Positions 1 through 10,759 of a stretch of 64,000 nt of DNA are shown one piece after another. The notes below the pieces were generated by a model, which ran no database searches, was not told the DNA's origin, and saw nothing but the letters and a program-made list of their open reading frames with translations. The stretch is from Hordeum vulgare subsp. vulgare (Eukaryota > Streptophyta > Magnoliopsida > Poales > Poaceae). Each line of letters opens with the position of its first letter. The first letter of the stretch is position 1. The stretch is from positions 329,118,581 to 329,182,580 of the forward strand of contig NC_058518.1 of the NCBI RefSeq assembly GCF_904849725.1, read 5' to 3'. The position numbers and the translations under genes were made by a program.

Positions 1-926
1 GGTTGGTTACCGAATGTTGTTCGGAGTCTCAGATGAGATCACGGACGTCACGAGGGTTTCCGGAATGCTCCGGAAACGAAGATTGATATATAGGATGACC
101 TCATTTGATTACCGGAAGGTTTTTGGAGTTACCAGAAATGTACCGGGAATGACGAATGGGTTCCGGGTGTTCACCGGGGGGGGCAGCCCACCCCGGGGAA
201 GCCCATAGGCCTTGGGGGTGGCGCACCAACCCTTGGTGGGCTGGTGGGACAGCCCAAGAAGGCCCTATGCGCCATAGATAGAAAATAAAAGAGAAAAGAA
301 AAAAAAGGAGGTGGAAAAGGAGAGAAGGGCTCCACCTTCCAATCCTAGTTGGACTAGGATTGGAGGAGGACTCCTCCTCCCTTGGTGGCGCAGCGCTTGG
401 GGCTCCTTGAGCCTCAAGGCAAGCCTCCCCTCCCCTCCTCCTATATATATGAATCTATTAGGGCTGATTTGAGACAACTTTTGCCACGGCACCCCGACCA
501 CATACCTCCACGGTTTTACCTCTAGATCACGTTTCTGCGGAGCTCGGGCGGAGCCCTGCTCAGATTAGATCACCACCAACCTCTGGAGCGCCGTCACGCT
601 GCCGGAGAACTCATCTACCTCTCTGTCTCTCTTGCTGGATCAAGAAGGCCGAGATCATCGTCGAGCTGTACGTGTGCTGAACGCGGAGGTGCGTTCGTTC
701 AGCACTAGATCGTGGGACAGATCGCGGGACGGTTCGTGGGATGGTTCGCGGGGCGGATCGAGGGACGTGAGGACGTTCCACTACATCAACCGCGTTCACT
801 AACGCTTCTGCTGTGCGATCTACAAGGGTACGTAGATCGGAAATCCCCTCTCGTAGATGGACATCACCATGATAGGTCTTCGTGCGCGTAAGAAATTTTT
901 TGTTTCCAATGCGACGTTCCCCAACA
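1..926 (+). mobile_element. 3' part of a BARE-1/WIS/Angela-type Copia LTR
   Basis: The stretch matches, with divergence, the second half of the plus-strand LTR that starts at 20192 and the reverse complement of the LTR at 45558-47355. Shared blocks include the text around 29-110, the TATA-containing segment near 440 and the last 80 bases. It ends at 926 with CGTTCCCCAACA, the usual end of this LTR family. The left end lies outside the window, so it may be a solo LTR or the 3' LTR of an element. The next five bases (927-931, AAACG) would be the TSD but cannot be checked. Family assignment is from memory. Confidence 0.85.
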
Positions 927-2187
927 AAACGACGAGATGCGCTTATATCCTTGTCGAGGCTCTCGCGTCAAAATAAGGATAGGATCACATCTTGGGTGTT
1001 ACAGCCTGACTCTGTGCACGTCGTGTTGGGTACGGCGCCACGTCCACCTCTCAACCGCAGTGGCCATGGTTCGACACACACCACATTTCTCCTCCCCGTC
1101 ATGTGCTACAGGTTCCTCCGCAGGAATTTCTCTATGACAGCGATGCTAGAAACTAGTCCGTTGCCGCGTGAGCAAGAACGCTCGTCCGAGACACCGTGCT
1201 GGTCATGTCGGACGCGGTGTCGCGATCATCGTCCACCACACTCGCCATGATTTGACATACACTGCATTTCTCCTCCCCCGTCATGTGTCTCAATGTTACC
1301 TGTTTTCCTCCTATTTTTATAAACCAGAGGACACACAAGTCATTATGTCCACCTAGATTATAATCCTACCATCGCCACCCTCCTATTTTTCTTTAAAAAA
1401 AACAAAGGACATACAGGTCATTATGCAATGTAAAACCTGGATTACAGTTTATATAAAATGGCCTCCAAACATGTCCACCTAGATTATTTTTATAAATTAG
1501 ATTATATAATCTATCTTCATAATTCAGATTATCATAATCAATTATGGTTCCAAACAGGGCCTAAATCTTGATGTATGTAGTGACAAGTAGGGGCTACCAG
1601 TGATCACTAGCGGCTATGCGTATACATAAAATATATTTCCTTTAAAGTCATATGTAAGAGTGTTCTAAAATATATTCTTTGGAAAAATAAATTTAATTTA
1701 TATATTTTTCAAAATTAGTCACCACATATTAAAAAAAATGTTCAATGAGTGTTTACAAATTGTTCTTTGTGTATTAGAGTGTCTTAATCATGCATTACCA
1801 AAGTTCATCGTGCACTAAAAAATTGTTAATCGTACACTAGAAAATGTTTAGAGTGCTCATCGAAATATTTAAGTTTATTAATCTTGCATTTTGAAATTAA
1901 TTGTATGATTTTAAAAGTATTCACACATTTAGATAATGCTCGTCTAGCTTGTAAAAAATCATACCATTCAAAAAACGCTTCTTTTTTCATGTCACCATTA
2001 GAAAATGTTCATGAAATGTAGACATTGTTCATACAATTTTTGTAAAATTTATATGACGTAGGACTACACCGCTGAGAAGGAGTAGTAGTAGTCTAGCTGT
2101 ATTTTTATTTTATTACCTTGTTTTATTAATTTGTATTTGCTTGTTATAAGTTTGATGTCTAAATTAGTTTTAATGGTCCTGGCTTTA
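927..2187. other. Unassigned spacer with short imperfect direct repeats
   Basis: No convincing gene is seen. Two imperfect duplications are visible: about 1062-1105 resembles 1243-1288 (spacing about 182 bases), and about 1307-1347 resembles 1379-1425 (spacing about 72 bases). From 1570 to 2187 the DNA is AT-rich with recurrent AAAATGTTCAT-like words and no recognisable element. The interval ends at the TTA target site of the Harbinger element. The 122-codon frame near 882-1250 overlaps the LTR end and these repeats and has no protein features. Confidence 0.5.
1490..1561. repeat. Probable right end of a MITE (Tourist-like terminus)
   Basis: The DNA is rich in ATTATAATC-type palindromic words and ends at 1561 with CCAAACAGGGCC followed by TAA (1562-1564). 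This is the inverted terminus typical of grass Tourist-like MITEs with a TAA/TTA target site, and it is the same terminus as on the MITE at 17959-18127. No matching left terminus was found, so the element is truncated or its left end is too diverged to recognise. Confidence 0.35.
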
Positions 2188-4521
2188 GAGCATCTCTAGC
2201 AGACCCCGTATAATGCCCCGATCACAAAATAACCGTCAAAATACGGGTGGACGCCAAAAATGTTGTCAGAGTAGACCCCGCAAACGCGTCTGATCCATAA
2301 AAGTTTTTGCGGGCCACAACAAAAGTTCGCCCTCAACCTTTAGATTCGTGGGGTGGGAGGCAGACCCGAGCTCGCCCCTTATCCGCAACGAGATTTGGCG
2401 CGAGGGAAATTTCCGCACCGTTCCCCCCGCTCCCTCCCCATCAACCGTTGCCCGCCCACCGCGTGCTCCAGACCTTCTTCCCCGCCATTCTTTACTGCCA
2501 TGGAAGCCTTCCAGCCGTCGGATCTCGTCACCGTGGAGGTCGCTCCCGCTCCGACGGATCTCGTCGCCAGCCATGTTGGCCCCGCTCCCGCTGTCGCCAA
2601 CACACCAGCCCGCAAGCGGCAAGGCAACGTTGTCGTGCATGACGACATTCCGGCTGGCCCAGCTGGAAGGGAAGGCGCGCCGACCGCCGCCACCGCTGTG
2701 CGATCTGCCCGACCACCAACGTGGAAGATGAACAAGGTTTCGGGCGTGAAGCAGAAGAAGGTTCCTACCAAGAAACCTCCGTCCACTCCATTCGCCCTGG
2801 CAAGACGTTCCCTAACGGTGCCTTCCTACGGTGCTACTTCCACCACAGGGAGGTGTTTGATGAAAGGGCCGGAAGGTATGCTTCTTCTCTCACTTATTTT
2901 TGCATTGATTATTCATCCATCGTGATGTGCTTTCACTCGATGTAGCCGTGGTTCGAACAATGCCGCTGCCGAGTTCGTGCACTTGTTGGCCACACCAACG
3001 TAGTCTACATCGATCAAGCCCTGATCGGCGGTTTCGATTACAATGAATAAGAGGGTGGTGTTGATGAAGACGGTGGTGAAGAAGAGGTGGAGGAGATAGA
3101 TAAGGGGACATATGAGCAATCGCAATGAAAAACGTGAGATCAAATGTTGATCAAGGCTAGGATTTTGGTGTCTATTGATCCTTGCACGGGTATGTCTCAA
3201 ACCGCCAGGACGTATTGGCAAAGAATTGAAGATCAATACTTCCATTTGATGGCCAAGTATCCCAACAGGACAGCACGGACATTTCGGTCACTCCAAGGTC
3301 GTTGGGACGTGATCAAGCCGACTTGTAGCCGTTAGGCAGCTTGCTTGGAACAAGTTTACAATGCTCCTCCAAGTGGAACCGTCAAAGCTGACTATGTGAG
3401 TTGATTGCAGTTAAATGGTTCCATTAGTTTGCACAATGTACAATGGTTCCACCGGTTTGATTTTGTTTTTATTGTGTAGGAAAAAAATGCCCAACAACGC
3501 TACAAAGACATGGATGCTTCCGAAGGAGATTTTCTAAACTAGAGCATTGTTGGGAATTGCTCAAAAACTGCGACACGTGGGCGTTGATTGACAGAGAATC
3601 CCCACGGGAGAGAGGTTCACTTACGGACATGGATGAAGATGAAGATGACCCAAGAAACTTGAACAAGCCCGATGGTGACAAAAAGACGAAGGAGAAGATG
3701 AAAACGGAACGCGAAGCATCGACCTTGCGGGACAAGATAGACTCCATGCTGCAATCAAATGAGGTATTGCTAGCAAAGTCTTTGGATGCAAATATAGAGA
3801 TGACCGAGAAGAAGGCACGAGAGAAACAAGAGAGATGGAAATTGCTGAAGGAAGTTGTGGAGAGAAAAGCACGTGCCGTTGAGAACAAAAACATGGCCAA
3901 CCTTATTGTCGAAGAGAATAGGATCATGACTTTAAACCGCAATGGCATGGACCACATCAACAAAGAATGACATGATATGACAAGGAGAGAAATCCTGAAG
4001 AGGAGGATGCTTGCGTGTTATGGTGGCGATGGTTTATCCTCTGGAATCGAAACCGATGATTTTGGTGCCGGAGTAGGGACAAATGCCAGAGTAGGAACAA
4101 GTGCAGGCGATGGATTCGGAAGAGTCGATGGATTCGGGGGCGGCGATGAACTCGATGGTGCAGACTATAGAACGACCAGGGTGCATGAAGTCCTTTTGCG
4201 TTTGTCTTTCAAACTATGCTCTCATTTTGCGCGCGAACTATGCTTTATTGCTTAAATTTGAACACATCTGCCGAAATCGCTGTCAAATTGCAGCTATGTT
4301 TTATCACGTGGTTTTTGGTTTGTGGGTCGCCGTGGTGACGCCCGAACAGACCCCGCATTGAAGATCCGTATAACATCATCTTCTGCGAATATGCTTTTAT
4401 ACGTGTCCGCTTTGGGGAGTTTGCCTCTGTCCGCATCCGCGTCGGCCCGTAAAACCCGTTTTTCAGGAACTGTAAACGGCTTTTGCGCGTCGGCATTATA
4501 CGTGGTGTGCTAGAGATGCTC
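2188..4521 (+). mobile_element. PIF/Harbinger-type DNA transposon carrying only ORF1
   Basis: The ends are inverted repeats starting GAGCATCTCTAGCA. They match over about 30 bases with two mismatches (2188-2217 against the reverse complement of 4492-4521). The element is flanked by TTA on both sides (2185-2187 and 4522-4524), the target-site size and sequence of PIF/Harbinger elements. The interior of 2.33 kb encodes a decayed Myb/SANT-like ORF1 with a NAM-associated C-terminal region. I see no DDE transposase (ORF2), so it would need a transposase supplied in trans. Confidence 0.8.
2500..4255 (+). pseudogene. Decayed Harbinger ORF1 (Myb/SANT plus NAM-associated C-terminus)
   Basis: An ATG at 2500 opens an Ala/Pro-rich N-terminus. 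A GT-AG intron is plausible at about 2876-2945. The Myb/SANT-like trihelix is recognisable at 3144-3330 (RTYWQRIEDQY, then SLQGRWDVIKPTCSR). A second intron is plausible at about 3398-3479. A charged coiled-coil follows at 3557-3968 (LNKPDGDKKTKEK, then AELI-like text and ENRIMTLNRNGMD), which is the usual C-terminal region of these proteins. Breaks are frame changes in exon 1, a TAG after the Myb domain at about 3333, an early stop after the second intron and a TGA at 3968. After that TGA the frame stays open to 4255. The family role is DNA binding with the Harbinger transposase. This copy cannot make the full protein. Confidence 0.7.
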
Positions 4522-4532
4522 TTAGTGCCACT

Positions 4533-4820
4533 TTGATTCAAAGGATTCTCATAGGATTTTTAGAAGACTAAAATCCTTAGGAAAATTTCTTGTGTTTGTC
4601 ATTTGATTCGTAGGATTGAATGCTGTAGGAATTTTTCCTATGAATTTATTGTACTATATTTCATAGAAATTCTAGCATCTACTCCAACCTCTTAGAAGAA
4701 ATCCTTTGTTTTTCCTGCGATCCAATCAAACAAAATTAAATCCTATGGGAATGCAGTGGGCATACCATTATAAACCTACGTTTTTCCTATTCCAGCGTTT
4801 TTTGCAATCCTGTGAATCAA
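4533..4820. repeat. MITE-like repeat with 15-bp inverted ends
   Basis: The ends TTGATTCAAAGGATT (4533-4547) and the reverse complement of AATCCTGTGAATCAA (4806-4820) agree at 14 of 15 bases. The 288-base interior has repeated ATAGGATTT and TAGGAATTT words and no ORF. This kind of sequence is common as a small non-autonomous DNA transposon near grass genes. No clear target-site duplication was identified, so the superfamily is left open. Confidence 0.5.
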
Positions 4821-5254
4821 TATGTTGCAAAATTTGGAACACTTATATCCATTGTTGTTGAAGGTGATCGGTTGGTTGCTCCAGTCCAAATGGCAAACGA
4901 TGCAAGTATGCAACGTTGCAGGGCGTTCATACGGACTTCTGAATTGTAGCTGTCGCAGATCATGACTTAAACGGCAGCCTGTACCTCATTTTTCTTTTCT
5001 TGTCAAGCCGCTTGAACATGTTTTCCGTGCAGGCTGGGATGAAACCGGCTGGCTCTCTTCACTGATCAAAACGACGTCCGCCCCTTCCGACGCCTGGCCC
5101 CTTTCTGGTCACCGTCAACGATTGATGACATCGCGAGCGACAAGTTGACACACGACAGATCTCTGTTAAAAGAAAAGCAGAAGTATTATAACGCCGGCAT
5201 ACGAATATCCAGCACTGCAGGCGGCGACCGATTCCCCGCTCCAGTCCATACGAT
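4821..5254. other. Unassigned single-copy-like spacer
   Basis: I see no coding frame, repeat or transposon terminus in this stretch. It continues at 10371 after removal of the Copia element and one copy of its GCAAC target site, so 4821-5259 joined to 10371-10750 was once one continuous sequence. Confidence 0.4.
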
Positions 5255-5259
5255 GCAAC

Positions 5260-5430
5260 TGTAAAGAGGAAGAGAAGGAGAATAATGAAATGAACAGTTG
5301 TTTTCATGGATGAATTTATGGATATATATATCCTGGTATAAAGGCGGTTACAAAGAAACGGTTGTCAAAAGTGAAACCGACATAAGCAGGGATTAACCCT
5401 TTAATTAACATAATTAATTAATTCCTAACA
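5260..5430 (-). repeat. 3' LTR of the short-LTR Copia element
   Basis: This 171-base LTR matches 10190-10365 over its whole length. It contains a TATATATATCC stretch suitable as a TATA box and is bordered on the left by the GCAAC target site. Confidence 0.85.
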
Positions 5431-8400
5431 CTCTCCTTAATCAATGCTTCTCTACCAATATATATCATCTTGATAAAGACTTCTTTTTGTATGCGTCTTT
5501 GAGAATGTTCATCATCTTCATTTTGTGAAAGCCTTTGTATAATCTTGAGTATCCCCCAAAAATCCCGTGGAAAAAATATGAGTAGAATAGTGTAGATATG
5601 TTGCTAAAACTCCTTTAAACCTTGTGGGAAAAATAAGAAGAAAATGATACAACATATAATGATTACTGTCTCGTGATAACTCATTTGAGAAAACCTTCGT
5701 AGAAGGAGAAAACTCATCTTTGAGTTTAGAGAACAATAAATATGTCTTGAGTACTTCCTTTAAAACCCCCGATAGGGAAAATAGAAAGTATAACATATGA
5801 TCTTTGAGAAGATATTACCTCATTAAAAACCATCTTGAGAAACTTCAAGAGAAAACTCATAAAGGAAAAGAGTGCATTTCACATGTCATTGAAAAACTCG
5901 TTTAAAACCCAGTGGGAAAAATATAAAGAGAAAATGATATGGCATATATAGATACTTGTGTTTATGTTATCTCGTTAAAAACCTTTTATGAGAAACCGTT
6001 AGGGAAAACTCATCAAGGAAAAAGAGTACAATATATGCAATCTGATGATTGTTAATAGGTTATAGTTTGGGAGATTACTCCCCCTTAACCTTGCAAATAT
6101 GGAGGATGTCTCGTACCATTATCATTGACATGAACATGAGATTGTGTATAATCTGTTGGATTATAACAATATTTTGTTTGCAAATTATTTCCTCAATTTT
6201 CTATAATCCGTGAGGATAAATATTTTCTGAGCAATGTGGTTTATGATATTGCTCTTCATATAACCTATAGGTATTGAGTAACACAAGTAGAAGTATCTTG
6301 ATAAATCAAGTTATGTGATTCTGATGAATCTCAACCACATGATTTTTAGTGTGGTTAACCATTCTACTAAGTTACGCATATTTTGCAATGTTTTTAGATA
6401 AAGCAATTATGTTAGAATGATAATTGAAAATAACCATTAAAATCCATTTGTATGACTTCCATGTGAAGGCTATTCCAACAAATTCAGTCATTGATATGAC
6501 GTCATTGGGATCAAATAAAAAGCCAATATCATTACATATCATGATCATATCTTCTATTTCCTGATGAAAATATCCAAGATTTATTATAATCTTTAGATAT
6601 AAGATGATAGTACTTATATCAACCATATACCTTTTGTTGGGGGTTGCACTCCGAATAAAGATAACAAATATAGTGTCAGGCCTGACGTAGTTTGTAAGTA
6701 TATGCGTGCTTTGACATTAGTGAAATATAGAACTTCATGTCCTAGTATCACTTCATTATCACCCCTAGGTGTGAACAGATTTGTACCTTATCAAAAGTAG
6801 TATGACCATACATGTCTTTTGTTGTTATGATATATCCACACTGAATTTCTCGTATATGTTTTGGATATATGTAGACTGATACGTATTCTTGATAGAATGC
6901 TCAAGTTGTAAACTTAAGCTAAATTTGATTGAGTCCAAATTTTCTGTCTTTGGATGATTTTATGTATGTTTAGATCTTGTAGAGACATTGATGATGAAAT
7001 CATCGATATACACTGAGGTGATATAAGGAATTCAAATTTGGTATTCCTTTGTTAACACATAAACAATCATCATTGAGTAATCCTTTGGAAGAAGAAAATC
7101 ATTTAGTCGGTAGTACCATATGATTTCCGACTATTTTGAGCGATACAGTGACTTCTGAAATTTTACACAAATATGTTGCGATTTATTTTGGATTTGGATT
7201 GTAAGCCCATCAGGGACTTCGTTATAAATTTCCAAAACGAGTAACTCATATGAGTATGTAGTTACCGCATCCATTAACTGCATGGATAATATTATTTGTA
7301 CTGCCAATGATATTTGTTATCGAAACTTAATTCCACTCATACCAAGAGGGTTTGTTACATCGTAATTTCATGTCGGGTCTCTGTGTGAACCCTTTTGCTA
7401 CAGGCTTTGCTTTCTCACCACCTCATTGACTTTTGTCTATGAATGAGAAGTTTTTAGTATTCCATATGGAAGACACTTATGAGGAGTAGGTATTAGTGTG
7501 GTAAATACCACTCGTTTGTAGATCCATGCTATTCTTCATTACTTGCTTCCTTTTATGTGAACCAACATGAGTGCAAGAGGCACTCTACCATGGATTTCGG
7601 TTCAAGGCCCAAAAGGTTTTAGCAATTTTCAAAAGAAATATATGTCGATAAATGTAGACTTATGTTATATGATTCTGGAGGAATCAATGAAATTTGTGGA
7701 AATGTATTTATTCCTTTTAACTCCTTGTGATTTCCTACAACAATGGAGTCAAGGTGTTTCGATGTCCCAACACGAAAACATTTGTGCATATTTATGTCGG
7801 GCTTTGGATGATGAGCATCCAGTGAGGTGTTCTTTCAACTTGATTTTGAATTACATTTACTGGTTGAGGATTTGATTTCCTCTATTTCCGCGGAAGCATA
7901 TGCGAGATTATATCTCGTGTGGTCAGATTTTTCTCCCTCTTGCTCTCATTTCGGGAGAAGAGTGGTTTATCAGGTACCTCCACTCTTTCTAACACTTTAC
8001 TGCAGGAATATAAATTTGAGTGACACATTTGTCATTCGTAAATATATGTGGCAGATTTTCAATAAGTTGCAAATATGTGATTCTAAACTTCTTGTTCAAA
8101 TTCTCTGAGTAAGTGGATATAAGGACTGAATGTCAATAACATTTCTAATTTATTTCTCGGCATTCTTTGTGGTACTAATCTCTCGCTAATGTCGGAAATG
8201 TCCTTACTGCTGATGCAATCAGCATACGGGCTGTGAATAATTTTGATTGACGGATAAATTGTTATTCCTCACATAGATCCCAATTTTTTTGTGAGGGCCC
8301 ATTGATGTATGTTGGAGTGGTGATAACGGTATGTAACTAAATTATCGCAGATAGGAAATACTTTGTTGATTTCCACGTAATTACTACAAGGGGAAAGTAG

Positions 8401-10174
8401 TATGATATGCAGTTGGTATGATTTATATCATATACTTACGGCGTGTAATGTCGTATTTGTCTAGCAAAAGGATAGTAAATTACAATTCTATAAGTTTGGT
8501 CATATTATTAATTTCACTATCTTTGATAAGATATTGAATTACACCATTCTGGATATGTACATAAGGTACCATTGCTAATGAAATGGGTTCAACGACATTG
8601 TCCATTTGAATGTGTATATGTGTTGTCCAGGATAATTTGCTCTTACTTTGATAAGTTGAGCGATTAATTTGGTAAGGTCATTCATAGTTGTGTGTGACAA
8701 GAGACACACTTGAAATCATTTTGTAAATGTTCCCATGAGTGCCATGAAGTATCTATATAAGACAACATAATGGTTAGGTAATCCACATATCTTCTAAATG
8801 TGTTCAAGGAAGAATGAGTGGCTCATTTAGAACTGTAAGGTGAGAGTGCCTCAAATTAGTTTTCCCTATCACACATGTGGTGCACATAAAATCTGATGAT
8901 TTGGGAAATTTTGCAACTTGTTAAGTTGTGACCAATAGAATTGTCAATAATTTTCTAATCATCCCCAAACCAGGATGGCTAAGGCTATCAAGCCTAATAT
9001 TCAACTTAATATTTAGAAAATCATTGTGTACGCAACAATATTGTGTATGAATTGATTCATACATTCAAAATTTATCTAATATAATGTCCAAGCATTAGGA
9101 TATTGGACATCGTACTACATGTACTAGTACAAGTATAGGCTAATAATATGTTGGGATAATTAGGAGATTACATGAGGTCTCCCATATTATTTAAAAATTA
9201 ATTACGCAAACATATCATAAGCGCAAAAGAATTGATCATTCTTTCATTGCATTATATTTTTGGTTCTCCTTCTGATGAAGATTTCAGAACATCATTTACA
9301 GAATATTTTCTGATTGTATGTTTGCAAATTTTCAAATATCCCAATGAACTTATTTGCCTTTTAATAAATTCGTGATGTGGCTTGACCATATGTTCAAGGG
9401 TTTGGGAATCATATGTATGATATTTATGTAACCACACATTTGACAAACTTGAGAGTTGTCTTTGTGATCGTTTCAAAAATGATACATTCCCTATTAAGAG
9501 GTAATTCTGTCTTTGGTTGTATTTTGGCCTTCACTTTACTTTGAATACATCATGGTTCTATTTTGTGACCAATGGCTTGATTATTATTCACAATACTAGC
9601 AAGAATTTCAAATTAATGGAATAGTACCCGTTGGGTGAATCTGATGATTTATGAAATTCCATGTTTCTTCATCATGAAAATGGTAGGACTATCATAAGAA
9701 GATGTAAAGTGTATTGAGGGCTTTTCAACTGGATCTTCGGATGAAAATATTTGATCATGACATCCCAACTTAAAGTTGATTGAGTGACAAAAATGTGAGC
9801 CACGATAAACTTGAGGTATTGAGAAACGAATGGGTGATTATTCACGATGTGCTCATGGCAACATGTTTCTCTTAGGGAAATATTCAAGGTGAATACATAT
9901 TTATCCATCATGTACTTAGTTTGAGAACCGAGTGAAGTTGCTCGCATATAAAATTCATATGTGCATCAATAGAATAGCCATGTGTTACATGAAATGATCA
10001 TGCATTATCTAATTTACTTTCTTGGAGTAAAAAAAATATGGATGAAATAATCTTGTTGAGCATAATCCACCATGGTGATGCTTGGTGAACATGGGGTGTA
10101 AACCTTCAATATAGTGCATGCGATAAGATCGTTGCTAATGTTTGGGCTTCATTCATCAGAAAAAGTGGGATACG
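5431..10174 (-). pseudogene. Decayed Copia gag-pol
   Basis: No long frame survives, but minus-strand motifs identify Copia pol. A reverse transcriptase active-site-like VYIDDFI lies at about 6993-7013. A CTTC zinc-site-like motif (MCTTCVIGK) is at about 8870-8900. A pre-integrase SHPGLGMIR motif is at about 8958-9005. The region is AT-rich and broken by stops and shifts throughout. Small frames such as 6372-6626, 9252-9476 and 9672-9947 (minus) are remnants of this polyprotein and not separate genes. The element cannot move on its own. Confidence 0.7.
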
Positions 10175-10189
10175 AGCGTGCTGATAACG
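10175..10189 (-). promoter_or_regulatory. Copia primer binding site
   Basis: Immediately inside the 5' LTR the minus strand reads CGTTATCAGCACGC. The TTATCAGCACG word is found at this place in a group of plant Copia elements. The tRNA that it matches was not determined. Confidence 0.55.
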
Positions 10190-10365
10190 TGCAAAGAGTA
10201 AAAGAAGAGAAGGAGAATAATGAAATGAACAGTTGCTTTTATTGATGAATTTGAGGGTATATATACCCTGGTACAAAGGCGGTTACAGAGGAACGGTTCC
10301 CAAAAGTGAAACCGACATAAGCAGGGATTAACCTTTTAATTAACATAATTAATTAATTCCTAACA
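10190..10365 (-). repeat. 5' LTR of the short-LTR Copia element
   Basis: This 176-base copy pairs with 5260-5430. The two differ at scattered positions and by small gaps, so the insertion is not very recent. It is followed by the GCAAC target site at 10366-10370. Confidence 0.85.
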
Positions 10366-10370
10366 GCAAC

Positions 10371-10750
10371 GTCTCGGGGTTGTGAACACGCATGACGGAA
10401 GGCTGTATTGTTGCTATCGCATGATCTGTCGTGTGGTTTCTTGTTACCACTCTCTCTCTGTTGAAGGTTCTCTTTCGGGTACAAAAGGAACGCAGGCTTG
10501 TCGGACAGAAACGCTTCAGAAATGATCGTTTCTCAAGCAATTTCACAAGCACCATCCTTCCCCCTGTCATGCTTTCCTGCTTCTCGCGCATCCGTGCCAT
10601 GCAGCTACTCCTCAACATGGCTGATGCAACTAGCCAAGCAATCAAATTAGACTCTTGTTGTTTCACTGGACCGGCCCATGAAACTTGGCTTTCGCCCCAA
10701 ATTTGTCGATCGCTAACCGAGAATCAAGTAGCATTCACTGCCAACATGAG
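10371..10750. other. Unassigned spacer
   Basis: No element or credible gene is seen. The 105- and 108-codon frames here overlap on opposite strands and show no motif. The interval ends at the target site of the Mutator-like element. Confidence 0.4.
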
Positions 10751-10759
10751 TTATTAAAA

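Larger units (their letters stand above)
5260..10365 (-). mobile_element. Complete short-LTR Copia retrotransposon, coding region decayed
   Basis: Two direct repeats of 171 and 176 bases bound a 5.1-kb element and GCAAC flanks both sides (5255-5259 and 10366-10370). On the minus strand the LTR begins TGTTAGGAATTAATTAATT and ends in CA. A purine-rich tract (GATTAAGGAGAG) precedes the left LTR. The sequence CGTTATCAGCACG follows the right LTR, as a primer binding site would. Copia order is supported by an HPG pre-integrase motif to the right of the reverse transcriptase motif. I do not assign a named family. Confidence 0.85.

Noticed and set aside
1153..1356. Overlapping 60-codon frames near 1153-1356
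   Set aside because: They are short, on both strands, within imperfect direct repeats and have no conserved features.
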